64,000 bases of DNA from Ectopseudomonas composti (GCF_900115475.1 NZ_FOWP01000006.1:1-64000), one strand, 5' to 3'. Shown: positions 16,187-25,687, numbered from the stretch's first letter. Notes: generated by a model not told the origin, from the letters alone. Numbers and translations: made by a program.

Positions 16187-17020
16187 ATGGCCACCATCGA
16201 ATCCATGCTCAACGCCGCCGACCTGCCCGATTCGCCAACGCCGCGCTTGGATGCGGAACTGCTGTTGGCGGCCGCGCTGGGCAAACCGCGCAGCTACCTG
16301 CGTACCTGGCCAGAGCGCGAGCTGGATGACGAGCAACTAGCCCTGTTTCAGAACCACCTGCAGCGCCGCCGCCAGGGCGAGCCGGTCGCTTATATCCTTG
16401 GTCATCAGGGCTTCTGGAGCCTCGATCTGGAGGTAGCGCCGCATACCCTGATCCCACGCCCTGACACCGAGCTGCTGGTGGAAACCGCCCTCGAACTGCT
16501 ACCCGCCACACCGTTGGCGGTGCTGGATCTGGGTACCGGCACCGGTGCCATCGCCCTGGCCATGGCCAGCGAACGCCCGGCCTGGCAGGTGACCGGCGTA
16601 GATCGCGTCGAAGATGCCGTGGCCCTGGCCGAGCGCAATCGCCAGCGCCTGGCGCTGGGCAACGCCCGCTTCGTGCACAGCCACTGGTTCTCCGCCCTGG
16701 TTGGGCAACGCTATGGCCTGATCCTGAGCAACCCGCCTTATATCCGCGCTGACGATCAGCACCTCGAGCAGGGCGACGTACGCTTCGAGCCGAGCAGCGC
16801 CCTGGTCGCCGGTTGCGACGGGCTGGACGATATCCGCGCGATCATCCAGGCTGCGCCAGCACATTTGCTTGCAGGCGGCTGGCTGCTGCTGGAGCACGGT
16901 TTCGATCAGGCCGAGGCCGTCCGCGAGCTGCTGGCCGCCGGTGGTTTCGCCGAGGTGCACAGCAGGCGTGACCTGGGTGGCCATGAGCGCATCAGTTTGG
17001 GACGTTTCGACCATGAGTGA
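16187..17020 (+). CDS. prmC: Release-factor glutamine methyltransferase
   Basis: 277 residues. The N-terminal helical domain (residues 1-75) binds the release factor; the SAM motif VLDLGTGTGAIALA is near residue 110 and the catalytic NPPY motif is at 182-185. It methylates the Gln of the GGQ loop of RF1 and RF2. It follows prfA, its substrate gene, but the gap is filled with palindromic repeats, and it overlaps moeB by 8 bases. Confidence 0.95.
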   Translation: MATIESMLNAADLPDSPTPRLDAELLLAAALGKPRSYLRTWPERELDDEQLALFQNHLQRRRQGEPVAYILGHQGFWSLDLEVAPHTLIPRPDTELLVETALELLPATPLAVLDLGTGTGAIALAMASERPAWQVTGVDRVEDAVALAERNRQRLALGNARFVHSHWFSALVGQRYGLILSNPPYIRADDQHLEQGDVRFEPSSALVAGCDGLDDIRAIIQAAPAHLLAGGWLLLEHGFDQAEAVRELLAAGGFAEVHSRRDLGGHERISLGRFDHE

Positions 17021-17774
17021 TCAGATGCTGAGCGATGATGAACTGCTGCGTTACAGCCGGCAGATCCTGCTGAAACAGATCGATGTGGAGGGCCAACTGC
17101 GCCTCAAGCAGGGTCGTGTGCTGATCGTCGGCATGGGCGGGCTGGGTTCGCCCGTGGCACTGTACCTGGCTGCAGCTGGCGTCGGTGAGTTGCACCTGGC
17201 GGACTTCGATACGGTGGACCTGACCAACCTGCAGCGGCAGATCGCCCACGACACCGCCAGTATCGGCCAGGCCAAGGTGGATTCGGCTATGGTGCGCCTG
17301 GCGGCGATCAACCCGCAGATCAGCCTGGTGCCGCATCGTCAGGCGTTGGACGCCGACTCTCTGGCCGCCGCGGTGAACAGCGTCGATCTGGTGCTGGACT
17401 GCTCGGACAATTTCTCCACCCGCGAGGCGGTCAACGCCGCCTGCGTCGCGGCCGGCAAGCCGCTGGTCTCCGGTGCGGCGATCCGCTTGGAAGGGCAGTT
17501 GTCGGTGTTCGATCCACGCAATGCCGCCAGCCCCTGCTATCACTGCCTGTACGGTCACGGCAGCGAAGCCGAACTGACCTGCAGCGAGGCCGGAGTGGTC
17601 GGCCCATTGGTTGGGCTGGTCGGGAGCCTGCAGGCGCTGGAGGCACTCAAGCTACTGGCCGGTTTTGGCGAGCCGCTGGTGGGCCGTCTGCTGTTGATCG
17701 ACGCGCTGGGCACACGTTTTCGCGAGTTGCGGGTCAAGCGCGATCCAGCCTGCGAGGTGTGCGGTGGGCGCTAA
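17013..17774 (+). CDS. moeB: Sulfur-carrier adenylyltransferase MoeB (ThiF/HesA family)
   Basis: 253 residues from the ATG at 17013, which overlaps the prmC stop. The Rossmann motif [17 protein letters not shown] is near residue 40; the R-Q pair of NLQRQIAHD contacts ATP; two zinc CxxC pairs, CYHC and CEVC, sit at about residues 173 and 248. It adenylates the C-terminal Gly of MoaD (or a ThiS-like carrier) for molybdopterin synthesis. No rhodanese domain is present. Confidence 0.9.
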   Translation: MSDQMLSDDELLRYSRQILLKQIDVEGQLRLKQGRVLIVGMGGLGSPVALYLAAAGVGELHLADFDTVDLTNLQRQIAHDTASIGQAKVDSAMVRLAAINPQISLVPHRQALDADSLAAAVNSVDLVLDCSDNFSTREAVNAACVAAGKPLVSGAAIRLEGQLSVFDPRNAASPCYHCLYGHGSEAELTCSEAGVVGPLVGLVGSLQALEALKLLAGFGEPLVGRLLLIDALGTRFRELRVKRDPACEVCGGR

Positions 17775-17779
17775 GGATC

Positions 17780-17849
17780 GTAGGAACGAGCTCTGCTCGC
17801 GAATGTCGCCGCACCCTCAAGACGCTTCGCGAGCAGAGCTCGCTCCTAC
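17780..17849. repeat. REPIN between moeB and murI, abutting the murI start codon
   Basis: Inverted 24-base arms, GTAGGAACGAGCTCTGCTCG at 17780 onward and its mirror ending CGAGCTCGCTCCTAC at 17849, around a 22-base centre. The right arm ends one base before the murI ATG, occupying the place of a Shine-Dalgarno. Confidence 0.9.
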
Positions 17850-17850
17850 A

Positions 17851-18642
17851 ATGAGTCAGTCGCAGGCGCCGATTGGCGTTTTCGACTCCGGCGTCGGCGG
17901 TCTGTCGGTGCTGCGCGAAATTCGTCAGCTACTACCCAACGAGACGCTGCTTTACGTCGCTGACAGCGGCCATGTGCCTTACGGCGAGAAAAGCCCGGAA
18001 TACATTCGCGAACGCTGCGTGCTGATCACCGAGCACCTGCTGGCGCAGGGGGCCAAGGCCCTGGTGCTGGCCTGCAATACCGCCACGGCCGCAGCTGCCG
18101 CCGAGCTGCGCGAGCGCTATCCGCACTTGCCCATCGTCGGTATGGAGCCTGCGGTAAAACCGGCGGCGGCGGCGACCCGCAGTGGCGTGGTCGGTGTGCT
18201 GGCAACCACCGGTACGCTCAAGAGCGCCAGGTTCGCTGCACTGCTCGATCGCTTCGCCAATGATGTGCGGGTGATCACTCAGCCCTGTCCGGGGTTGGTG
18301 GAATGCATCGAGGCGGGCGAGCTGCAGGCAGCGGCTACCCGTGAGCTGCTGCAGGGCTATGTCACGCCGCTGCTGGCCGAGGGCTGTGACACGCTGATTC
18401 TCGGCTGTACCCACTATCCCTTCCTGCGTCCGCTGCTGGGCGAGCTGGTGCCACCCTCGGTGACCTTGATCGACACGGGGGCCGCCGTAGCGCGTCAGTT
18501 GCAGCGCTTGCTCGCTCAGCACGATCTGCTGGCCACTGAGCCGGCGCAGCCGACACGCTACTGGAGTAGCGGAGAAACATCGCAGCTTTGCCGCGTATTG
18601 CCGATTTTGCTGAGCGAAGAAGCCGAAGTTCTTTCGATATAG
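17851..18642 (+). CDS. murI: Glutamate racemase
   Basis: 263 residues from [14 protein letters not shown]. The two catalytic cysteines are in [10 protein letters not shown] and [22 protein letters not shown] and [10 protein letters not shown] are also typical. It makes D-glutamate for peptidoglycan. No Shine-Dalgarno lies before this ATG because a REPIN reaches it. An in-frame GTG at 17764, preceded by GAGG and overlapping the moeB stop, would add a 29-residue extension translated through the REPIN. Either start yields a complete enzyme. Confidence 0.94.
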   Translation: MSQSQAPIGVFDSGVGGLSVLREIRQLLPNETLLYVADSGHVPYGEKSPEYIRERCVLITEHLLAQGAKALVLACNTATAAAAAELRERYPHLPIVGMEPAVKPAAAATRSGVVGVLATTGTLKSARFAALLDRFANDVRVITQPCPGLVECIEAGELQAAATRELLQGYVTPLLAEGCDTLILGCTHYPFLRPLLGELVPPSVTLIDTGAAVARQLQRLLAQHDLLATEPAQPTRYWSSGETSQLCRVLPILLSEEAEVLSI

Positions 18643-18735
18643 TGAATTTTTTTCAGATCAGGGTTTCCCTGTTATCGGATGCTTCTATATTTTTGTCACA
18701 GCCTGATAAAAACCCTCGCTAAAAAGGAATGACTC

Positions 18736-19251
18736 ATGAAGAAGTTGTACGCCTTTGCCGCAGCAACAGCCCTCACGTTCGGAACTATGGGTGCTGCACA
18801 GGCTGCGGATGTAACCGCGGCTATTGGTCAGAGCGGTGATTCAACGATGGTTTATCGCCTGGGTGCGCAGTGGGATTGGAACCACAGCTGGCTGGAGAGC
18901 AGCTACGGCCGTCTGACTGGCTACTGGGACCTGGGTTACACCTACTGGGATGGTGACGAGACAGCGAGCAACCACAGCGTTTCCTTCGCGCCGGTATTCG
19001 TTTACGAGTTCGCCGGGCAGAACGTGCGTCCTTACATCGAAGCCGGTATCGGCGTTGCCGCTTTCTCCAGCACCGAACTGGAAAGCAACGAACTGGGTTC
19101 GTCGTTTCAGTTCGAAGACCGCATCGGCGTCGGCCTGCGTTTCGCCGGGCAGGAAATCGGCCTGCGTGCGATCCACTACTCCAACGCTGGTCTGAAGAAG
19201 CCAAACGATGGCGCCGAAGCCTACACCGTGCATTACCGCATGAGCTTCTGA
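18736..19251 (+). CDS. pagL: Lipid A 3-O-deacylase PagL
   Basis: 171 residues with a signal peptide cut after AQA (residue 23). The mature protein is a small outer-membrane beta-barrel with alternating aromatic strands. The catalytic triad pattern is intact: His147 and Ser149 in AIHYSNAGLKKPNDG and Glu161, matching His126/Ser128/Glu140 of the P. aeruginosa mature enzyme after signal removal. It removes the 3-linked acyl chain of lipid A. AAGGA precedes the ATG; the AT-rich 94-base gap after murI should hold its promoter. Position beside murI is conserved in Pseudomonas. Confidence 0.93.
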   Translation: MKKLYAFAAATALTFGTMGAAQAADVTAAIGQSGDSTMVYRLGAQWDWNHSWLESSYGRLTGYWDLGYTYWDGDETASNHSVSFAPVFVYEFAGQNVRPYIEAGIGVAAFSSTELESNELGSSFQFEDRIGVGLRFAGQEIGLRAIHYSNAGLKKPNDGAEAYTVHYRMSF

Positions 19252-19274
19252 ACAGTCATTGACATGGCTATGAA

Positions 19275-19305
19275 GAAATCGCCCCTCTATACGAGGGGCG
19301 ATTTC
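19275..19305. terminator. Bidirectional terminator between pagL and the LysR gene
   Basis: GAAATCGCCCCTC / GAGGGGCGATTTC stem (13 bp) around a short TATAC loop, with A and T flanks, placed between two convergent genes. Confidence 0.85.
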
Positions 19306-19319
19306 GTTTCAGATGGTGC

Positions 19320-20180
19320 TTAGATCATCGGGTCCCAGCGCTGCGACCAGTCCGTGTCCTCGGCGATGATTCCGCGCAGCAGATCGAACGCCTGCTGCAG
19401 CACCACCGAGTCGCGCTCGCGGGAATACACCAGGTAGGTCGGGTAGCTGAACTCGGGGGCGCGCGGCACGCGTTTTAGCACCTTCTTGTCCAGGTAGCTC
19501 TGCACCACTCGCGTGCGGAAGTAGCCAGAGCCGCCGTGCTCGAGAATGTACTGAAGGGCCAGCGGCCCGAGGTTGAACGATACTGGCGCCTTTGCCCGAT
19601 CCGGTAGCGCGCTGTCATGCTGCAGGCGGAAGGCCTCGCCCCAGTCGACGTACACATAGGGTTCGGGATTCTTCGCGCGTACCAGGATCAGCTTTTCTTC
19701 CAGCAACTGCTCTACCTGCATGCCCGGCCAGTAGTTCGGCTGATAAACCAAGGCTGCATCGAGCACGCCCAGTTCAAGCTGACGCAGCAGCTCCTGGCCA
19801 GCGCCGATATGGGAGTGCACGGCGTACTGGTCGATGTGCGTGCGGATGCGGCTGACCCAGCGCAGCATCAACGGGTTGCACAGACTGACCTCGCCGCCGA
19901 TGTGGATGACGTTGTGATAGCCGTCCGGTAGCGGCAGGTCGCGCTGCGCTGCCTCCCAGGTTTGCAGTATCTGATTGGCGTAGGCGACGAAGGCTTCGCC
20001 GTCGGCCGTTAGCTTGGCCCCGGCTCGGTTGCGTACGAACAGCGTGCAGTTGAGGTGACCTTCGAGCTTCTGGATGCGCGCCGTGACGGCTGTCTGGGTA
20101 ACGTGCAGGCGTTCGGCGGCGGCGATGAAGCTGCCGCTGCGAACGATTTCCAGAAAGGTGCGGATCAGATCGATGTCCAT
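19320..20180 (-). CDS. LysR-family transcriptional regulator
   Basis: 286 residues. The N-terminal winged helix-turn-helix (residues 1-62, DLIRTFLEIVRSGSFIAAAE then VTQTAVTARIQKLE) is typical; residues 90-286 form the effector-binding domain, with no diagnostic ligand residues visible. It is convergent with pagL and, 114 bases upstream in the same direction, follows the HPP-CBS gene. LysR genes usually control a divergent neighbour, but none is present here, so its target is not evident. Confidence 0.9.
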   Translation of the reverse strand: MDIDLIRTFLEIVRSGSFIAAAERLHVTQTAVTARIQKLEGHLNCTLFVRNRAGAKLTADGEAFVAYANQILQTWEAAQRDLPLPDGYHNVIHIGGEVSLCNPLMLRWVSRIRTHIDQYAVHSHIGAGQELLRQLELGVLDAALVYQPNYWPGMQVEQLLEEKLILVRAKNPEPYVYVDWGEAFRLQHDSALPDRAKAPVSFNLGPLALQYILEHGGSGYFRTRVVQSYLDKKVLKRVPRAPEFSYPTYLVYSRERDSVVLQQAFDLLRGIIAEDTDWSQRWDPMI

Positions 20181-20294
20181 GTCGTGGCGGTGCTCAGCAA
20201 GCGGGCAGACGGGCAGTGTAAGGGCTGCTCTGGCACTTTTCGATGAGCAGCCGCATTAGGGGGGCGCGAGCTTGGATCGCAGCACGTCGTCGCC

Positions 20295-21428
20295 TCAATC
20301 GAAGTGGGCCAATAGATCTCGTTGCAACGCCGCAATCACGTCGGTCTGGGTGATGATCCCCACCAGCTTTTCGTTCTCCAGCACTGGCAGGCAGTGCAGG
20401 CCGCGATCAGATAACACCCCAATCAGGTCGACGACGTGCGTGTCGACATCGGTGCAGCGTACCGGGCTGCTCATCAGCTCCCCCAGGCGCGGGCGAGGGC
20501 GTCGCTTGAACAGGCCAAGGCGCTTGGCCGGGCGGTGATGCAGGGGGGCGATCAGGTCGCTGAGGCTGACGATGCCGACCAGTTGCTGGTTATGGTCGAG
20601 GATTGGCAGCGCCTTGAGGTGGTGGTGGCGCAGCAGGTGCAGGCCCTGTTTGATGCTGGTGCCCGGCGTGGCGCAGATCAGGTCGCGTGACATCACCTGG
20701 CCGGCACGGATATCGCCCATGCTGCGGCGCAGCGCATAGCGCTCGGTGCTTTTGACGATCATCGCCAGGTCTTCGCGAGTCACGTCGACGAAGGCGCCGA
20801 GTTCGTCGAGCGCCTGGTCGAGGTCGGTATCGCGGATGCCTACGCGCTCGCCGGGCAACGGGTCGCGGGTATGGTGTGCATCGGCTGCTGGCGCAGTCTG
20901 GCGCGGGTAGCGCATGCCGGTGAGGTTGTTATAGATCAGCGCACTGCTCAGCAGGCCCAGCGCGGCGATCACCACCGTCATGGCTGGGTGCCAGGCGGGT
21001 ATACCCGGTGCCACGGGCGCGAATACGACGCAGAAGGCGATGGCACCGCCTGGCGGGTGCAGGCAACGCAGCGGGCACATCAGCAACAGGCTCAGACCTA
21101 TCGCCAGGGCGGCGCCAAGCAGGCTGTGATCGAGCAGATGACCGACCAGCACACCGACCAGAGTGGCGCACAGATAGCTGCCGAGGATCGACCAGGGTTG
21201 CGCCAGTGCGCCCGAAGAGACGGCGAACAGCAGTACCGCCGAGGCGGCCAGCGGGCCGGAGAAGTGCACGGCCAGCTGCGGGCCGAAAAGCTGGCCGCAT
21301 AGCCAGGTGGTGAAGACAAAACCCAGGCTGGCGCCGAGTGCCGCGCGCAGCCATTCGCGTGGCCGCGTGTGTGGAGCCTCGGGGAGAAAGGCGATGCACC
21401 ATTGGTGCAGGCGTGATGGTGTGTTCAT
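20295..21428 (-). CDS. HPP-family membrane protein with two CBS domains
   Basis: 377 residues. Residues ~25-170 contain five or six membrane helices with the family motif CLHPPGGAIAF and an N(L)TGMRYP end. After a linker, residues ~240-375 form a CBS pair (VMSRDLICATPGTSIKQGLHLL ... LMSSPVRCTDVDTHVVDLIGVL), an adenine-nucleotide sensor. HPP proteins have been linked to nitrite transport in chloroplasts and cyanobacteria; the bacterial HPP-CBS fusions are not functionally defined. No nitrogen-assimilation genes are adjacent, so the transported substrate is unknown. Confidence 0.88.
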   Translation of the reverse strand: MNTPSRLHQWCIAFLPEAPHTRPREWLRAALGASLGFVFTTWLCGQLFGPQLAVHFSGPLAASAVLLFAVSSGALAQPWSILGSYLCATLVGVLVGHLLDHSLLGAALAIGLSLLLMCPLRCLHPPGGAIAFCVVFAPVAPGIPAWHPAMTVVIAALGLLSSALIYNNLTGMRYPRQTAPAADAHHTRDPLPGERVGIRDTDLDQALDELGAFVDVTREDLAMIVKSTERYALRRSMGDIRAGQVMSRDLICATPGTSIKQGLHLLRHHHLKALPILDHNQQLVGIVSLSDLIAPLHHRPAKRLGLFKRRPRPRLGELMSSPVRCTDVDTHVVDLIGVLSDRGLHCLPVLENEKLVGIITQTDVIAALQRDLLAHFD

Positions 21429-21522
21429 GGTATCCGGTCAAAAAGAGGGCCCTTCACTACTGAAAAGCCCTGAGGGTGCCGCAAGCGGCACTTCTGGACG
21501 CCCGTCCGTGGGCGAAGGAACG

Positions 21523-21750
21523 TCAAGCGAGCAGAGACTCTTCGGTCGGATTGCCGGGCTCTTCGAGTGGCTGCGTGGTGACCTTGCAAGGGCGGCCCGT
21601 GGCTTGCGTCATGCGCGCCGCCGCTTCTGGATCGTCGGCGAAGGGCAGCAGGCTGGCCTGGTCGAGCGTCGACGGAATGCTACAGCTCAGCCAGCAACCG
21701 AGCAGGCAACCCAGCGTGGCGAGAACCGGCAGGATCAGGGCGTCAGGCAT
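21523..21750 (-). CDS. Small membrane protein paired with orphan CcoN
   Basis: 75 residues from the ATG at 21748-21750, overlapping the ccoN stop by 8 bases. The N-terminal ~22 residues ([20 protein letters not shown]) form one membrane segment or a signal anchor; the rest is polar. A frame open to 21789 adds 13 unlikely residues. In P. aeruginosa a small unknown gene (PA4134, as I recall) likewise follows the orphan ccoN4. It could stabilise the oxidase or help assembly; this is inferred from linkage. Confidence 0.7.
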   Translation of the reverse strand: MPDALILPVLATLGCLLGCWLSCSIPSTLDQASLLPFADDPEAAARMTQATGRPCKVTTQPLEEPGNPTEESLLA

Positions 21751-23191
21751 GGGCGGCGGCTCCAACATCCGGGGTGGAGTGCACGGCATCGATGCGTTCG
21801 CCGCTGCGCACCGTCAGCCAGGTGTTCCAGGCCATCAGCAGCATGCCGCTGGCGAAGACCGCCCCGCCAAGCAGGCGCACGACATAGCCGGGGTGGCTGG
21901 CTTCCAGCGCCTCGACGAAGGAGTAGGTGAGGGTGCCGTCCTCGTTCACCGCACGCCACATCAGGCCCTGAGTGATGCCGTTGACCCACATCGAGGCGAT
22001 GTACAGCACGGTGCCGATGGTCGCCAGCCAGAAGTGCGCATTGATCAGGCCGACGCTGTGCATCTGCGTGCGACCATAGAGCTTGGGCAGCATGTGGTAG
22101 AGCGCGCCGATGGAGATCATCGCCACCCAGCCCAGGGCTCCCGCGTGTACGTGGCCGATGGTCCAGTCGGTGTAATGGGAAAGCGCGTTGACCGTCTTGA
22201 TGGCCATCATCGGGCCTTCGAAGGTGCTCATGCCGTAGAACGCCAGCGAAACGACCAGAAAGCGCAGGATCGGATCGGTGCGCAGCTTATGCCAGGCGCC
22301 GGACAGGCTCATCATGCCGTTGATCATGCCGCCCCAGCTTGGCGCCAGGAGGATGACCGACATGGCCATGCCGAGGGTTTGCGCCCAGTCCGGCAGAGCG
22401 GTGTAGTGCAGGTGATGCGGGCCGGCCCAGATATACAGGGTGATGATCGCCCAGAAGTGCACGATGGACAGGCGATAGGAATAGATCGGCCGCTCGGCCT
22501 GCTTGGGCACGAAGTAATACATCATCCCCAGGAAGCCTACCGAGAGGATGAAGCCGACCACGCTATGGCCGTACCACCACTGGATCATTGCATCGGTGGC
22601 GCCGGAGTACACCGAGTAGGACTTGAGCAGCGAGACCGGTTTGGCGATGTGGTTGACCACATGCACCATGCCCGTGACGATGATGAATGCACCGTAGAAC
22701 CAGTTGCCCACGTAGATGTGGCGCACTTGGCGGCGAGCGATGGTGCCGAAGAACAGGTAGGCGTAGATCACCCACAACAGGGTGACCCACAAGGCGATCG
22801 GCCACTCCATCTCGGCATATTCCTTGGAGGAGGTGATGCCCAGCGGATAGCTGACGATCATCGCCAGCACGGCTGCCTGCCAGCCCCAGAACAGGAAGTT
22901 GGCCAGGCCGTCGGAGATGATCCGTACTCGACAGGTACGTTGCAGCACGTAGAACGAGGTGGCGAACAGCGCGCCGCCGCCGAAGGCGAAGATCACCAGA
23001 TTGGTGTGGACGGGGCGGATACGTCCGAAGCTGAGCCATGGAATACCGAAGTTCAATTCCGGCCAGACCAGTTGGGCCGCGATGAATACACCCATGCCCA
23101 TTCCGAGGATGCCCCAGAACAGGGTTGTGAGGGTGAAGCGGCGAACGATTTCGTAGTTGTAATAATGGGGGGCAGTCGCAAGGGTAGCCAT
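21743..23191 (-). CDS. ccoN: Orphan cbb3-type cytochrome c oxidase subunit I (CcoN4-like)
   Basis: 482 residues with about twelve membrane helices. The haem and copper ligands are present: His in [10 protein letters not shown] (low-spin haem), [10 protein letters not shown] and AGPHHLHYT (CuB), and [11 protein letters not shown] (high-spin and low-spin haem). No ccoO, ccoP or ccoQ follows, so the product must assemble with subunits encoded elsewhere. In P. aeruginosa orphan CcoN subunits swap into cbb3 complexes, and CcoN4 has been tied to cyanide tolerance and phenazine reduction. The upstream gap 23192-23511 must hold its promoter. Confidence 0.92.
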   Translation of the reverse strand: MATLATAPHYYNYEIVRRFTLTTLFWGILGMGMGVFIAAQLVWPELNFGIPWLSFGRIRPVHTNLVIFAFGGGALFATSFYVLQRTCRVRIISDGLANFLFWGWQAAVLAMIVSYPLGITSSKEYAEMEWPIALWVTLLWVIYAYLFFGTIARRQVRHIYVGNWFYGAFIIVTGMVHVVNHIAKPVSLLKSYSVYSGATDAMIQWWYGHSVVGFILSVGFLGMMYYFVPKQAERPIYSYRLSIVHFWAIITLYIWAGPHHLHYTALPDWAQTLGMAMSVILLAPSWGGMINGMMSLSGAWHKLRTDPILRFLVVSLAFYGMSTFEGPMMAIKTVNALSHYTDWTIGHVHAGALGWVAMISIGALYHMLPKLYGRTQMHSVGLINAHFWLATIGTVLYIASMWVNGITQGLMWRAVNEDGTLTYSFVEALEASHPGYVVRLLGGAVFASGMLLMAWNTWLTVRSGERIDAVHSTPDVGAAAHA

Positions 23192-23511
23192 AATGAATCC
23201 GTCTTGCTGAGAATTTCAGGCATGTCTCTCCTGTCGCTCGGAACGGGCTGTTGGTGGGTTCGCGAGAGCGTGGCGGGGGCGAAGGAAAGAGCACCGAAAG
23301 TGTGCGGGACGGCGATGGATTCGACTAATTAATAATAAATACGCTTTTATTCTGTTTTTTTGATATCAAGCCATGAAGTGCGACCGAGTAACGCACTGGA
23401 TTGGTGCTGGTGCACTGAAATGGCTCGGTGTTGAGCCAGGGTGTTCCTTCATGGTTGATCGTTATGTATTTATAGAAATGCACTTACTCAACATTAAAAT
23501 TCATACATAAG
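23192..23511. promoter_or_regulatory. AT-rich intergenic promoter region of the orphan ccoN
   Basis: No gene is seen in these 320 bases. A 10-bp palindrome TTGATATCAA (23360-23369) and a TTATGTAT/ATACATAA pair near 23464 and 23501 stand out. The first has the half-sites of an ANR/FNR box but no 4-base spacer, so it is not a proper match. The A/T run 23329-23362 upstream of ccoN is where a promoter is most likely. Confidence 0.4.
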
Positions 23512-23514
23512 ATG

Positions 23515-23829
23515 TTACTGGCTATAGGCGGTGGCGATGCCGCGCCGTTCTTCCAGGCATTCGGCGGCGCCGAGTTCGAACTCGCGGCAGATCAGCGGGC
23601 GCTGTGCATAGATGGTGCAGCGCATGCTGTCGCGATCGAGCGCTATGCACCAGCCGTCGTCCAGGCGGCGCATGACCTCACCGCCCCAGGCGTCGGTCTC
23701 GATGTAGCGTTGTGGCACGCCGGTGTCGCCGATCAGCATCACTTCCAGTTGGCAGCAGCAGGCTGCACAGGTGCTGCAGCTGACTTCGGGCTCGGTTGGC
23801 AGTTGGGTATGGGGAATGGTCTGGCTCAT
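23515..23829 (-). CDS. YkgJ-family cysteine-cluster protein
   Basis: 104 residues with the YkgJ pattern: CSTCAACCCQLE near residue 18, then WCIALDRDSMRCTIYAQRPLICREFELG with further Cys, and a last AAEC. The family is annotated as a putative zinc- or iron-chelating cluster; its role is not known. It lies 63 bases downstream of the DUF2878 gene, a looser spacing than inside the operon above it, so it may be the tail of that operon or a separate unit. Confidence 0.85.
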   Translation of the reverse strand: MSQTIPHTQLPTEPEVSCSTCAACCCQLEVMLIGDTGVPQRYIETDAWGGEVMRRLDDGWCIALDRDSMRCTIYAQRPLICREFELGAAECLEERRGIATAYSQ

Positions 23830-23892
23830 GGCGCGGCAGTGTACGCCATGCGCTGGTGATCAGGGGCCTGTGCTGACCGGCGTACCGCCAGC

Positions 23893-24420
23893 CTAGGCCG
23901 AATGACGGCTACGCAGGTGCTGTTGGTACTGAGCGCGGTACAGTTTGGCGAAGCCGTGCAACACCGGCATGACCACGGCCCAGACCAGCGCCAGAATGGC
24001 CAGGGTCTGCCAGGTGCCGAGCGGCAGTGCGACGCCGGCGATCTTGGCGCCGCCGTAGTAGGACAGTGGGGCGCCAAGCGCACCTAGAATGCTGCCGCGC
24101 CACCAGGGCTGCGCGGTCCAGGCCAGGCAGTGGTTGAGGGTGCTGGCCAGCAGCAGCCAGAGCAGGGCCAGCCACAGGGGAATCAGCTGACGCTCTTCGC
24201 CGAAATCGAAAACCCCAAGGTTGAGCAGAAAACTGTCCAGCGCGCTGCCAGCGAGGAACACGCTGAGCAGCAATTTGCCTTCTGCGGCCCAACTGCTGAG
24301 CCACAGCAGGTGCACGCCGATGATCACCGCCACTATCAGCAGCCAGGGGCTGTCGCCTGCGAAGACGCAGGCCAGCCAGCCGAGCTGGAACAGGAGGGCA
24401 TTGGCGATCAGCTTAGGCAT
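23893..24420 (-). CDS. DUF2878 membrane protein, last gene of the light-type operon
   Basis: 175 residues with about five hydrophobic helices (ALLFQLGWLACVFAG, LLIVAVIIGVHLLWL, and three later ones) and a GAPLSYYGGAKIAGV motif characteristic of DUF2878. It overlaps the preceding cyclopropane-synthase-like gene by 8 bases. DUF2878 proteins recur with DUF1365, FAD oxidoreductase and cfa-like genes in light- or stress-induced clusters of proteobacteria. The activity is unknown; a part in modifying membrane lipids is an inference from the company. Confidence 0.85.
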   Translation of the reverse strand: MPKLIANALLFQLGWLACVFAGDSPWLLIVAVIIGVHLLWLSSWAAEGKLLLSVFLAGSALDSFLLNLGVFDFGEERQLIPLWLALLWLLLASTLNHCLAWTAQPWWRGSILGALGAPLSYYGGAKIAGVALPLGTWQTLAILALVWAVVMPVLHGFAKLYRAQYQQHLRSRHSA

Positions 24421-25687
24421 TGAAGTTTCCTAACAGAGGCGCAGGGCGAGCGGCCGGTTTGGCCAGCAGCAGTTGCGCGGTGCCAATGGTGCGTTCGAGG
24501 AAGCCGCCTTCGCAATAGCAGAGGTAGAACTCCCACAGACGAAAGAAGTAATCGTCGTAGCCCAGTTGCTCGAGGCGCTGCCGAGCATGGCGCAGGTTGT
24601 CGTGCCACAGGCGCAGGGTGCGTGCGTAGTGCAGGCCGAAATCTTCCATGTGGTGCAGGTTGAAGTCGGTATGCCGGGTGACCACATCGAGCATCTTCTG
24701 CACCGACGGCAGTGCGCCACCGGGGAATATGTAGCGCTGGATGAAGTCCACCGACTTGCAGGCCTGCTCGTAGCGCTGGTCACGAATGGTGATGGCCTGC
24801 AGCAGCATCAGCCCATCAGGCTTGAGCAGGCGCGAACACTGTTCGAAGTAGGTGGGCAGGAAACGGTGGCCGACGGCTTCGATCATCTCGATGGAAACCA
24901 GCTTGTCGTACTGGCCATCGAGGTCGCGGTAATCCTCCAGCAGCAGGGTGACGCGATCTTCCAGGCCCAGCTCGCGAATACGTAACGCGGTGTGCGCGTG
25001 TTGCTCGCGCGACAAGGTGGTGGTGGTTACCCGGCAGCCGTAATGAGCAGCAGCATAGATGGCCATGCTGCCCCAGCCGGTGCCGATTTCCAGCAAGTGG
25101 TCGCTGGGTTTCAGCGCGAGCTTCTGGCAGATGCGCTCGAGCTTGTTGAGCTGCGCCTGCTCCAGGGTGTCTTCCTCGCTCGCGAACATCGCTGCCGAGT
25201 ACATCATGGTCGGGTCGAGGAACTGTTCGAACAGGTCGTTGCCCAGGTCGTAGTGCGCGGCGATGTTGCGGCGCGAGCCCTGTCGGGTATTGCGATTGAG
25301 CCAGTGCAGACCCTGGATCAGCGGCCGACCCAGGCGCGCCAGGCCGCCTTCCATCGCGTCCAGCACATCGAGGTTGGCGACGAAGATGCGGATCACCGCA
25401 GTCAGGTCCGGCGTGCTCCAGTAGCCATGGATATAGGCCTCGCCCGAGCCGATCGAGCCATTGCCAGCCACCAGCCCCCAGACTGCAGGATCGTGCACCG
25501 TGATTTCGGCGCGCAGGCTAGCCTGCGGGTTGCCGAAGTGCAGACTGTCGCCCGCTTCATGGACAACCAGCAGACCGTGGTGCAGGTTCTGCAGCTGGCG
25601 CATTACGGCGCGCCGCAACAGGCCGGCGCCAATGCCGTTGCCACTGCGTACCAGGTTTCTGGTGGAGGTCAGGCTAGAGCTCTTCAT
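24413..25687 (-). CDS. Cyclopropane-fatty-acid-synthase-like SAM methyltransferase
   Basis: 424 residues. An N-terminal ~110-residue lipid-binding domain is followed by the SAM motif LLEIGTGWGSMAIYAA near residue 200, the SIEMIEAVGHRFLP catalytic region and the PGGALPSVQKM loop near the end, all as in CfaS. It should transfer a methylene or methyl group to unsaturated acyl chains of membrane phospholipids. It overlaps DUF1365 by 14 bases and DUF2878 by 8. This is a second, cluster-borne paralogue type in pseudomonads rather than the stand-alone stationary-phase cfa; furan-fatty-acid or branched products are alternatives. Confidence 0.9.
   Translation of the reverse strand: MKSSSLTSTRNLVRSGNGIGAGLLRRAVMRQLQNLHHGLLVVHEAGDSLHFGNPQASLRAEITVHDPAVWGLVAGNGSIGSGEAYIHGYWSTPDLTAVIRIFVANLDVLDAMEGGLARLGRPLIQGLHWLNRNTRQGSRRNIAAHYDLGNDLFEQFLDPTMMYSAAMFASEEDTLEQAQLNKLERICQKLALKPSDHLLEIGTGWGSMAIYAAAHYGCRVTTTTLSREQHAHTALRIRELGLEDRVTLLLEDYRDLDGQYDKLVSIEMIEAVGHRFLPTYFEQCSRLLKPDGLMLLQAITIRDQRYEQACKSVDFIQRYIFPGGALPSVQKMLDVVTRHTDFNLHHMEDFGLHYARTLRLWHDNLRHARQRLEQLGYDDYFFRLWEFYLCYCEGGFLERTIGTAQLLLAKPAARPAPLLGNFNA

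Noticed and set aside
21476..23332. 618-codon plus-strand frame over the orphan ccoN
   Set aside because: His/Asp/Gln-rich translation of an antisense membrane-protein gene; the minus-strand product has all haem and copper ligands.
23360..23369. TTGATATCAA as an ANR box for the orphan oxidase
   Set aside because: The two half-sites touch without the four-base spacer required by ANR/FNR, so it was left as an unexplained palindrome.
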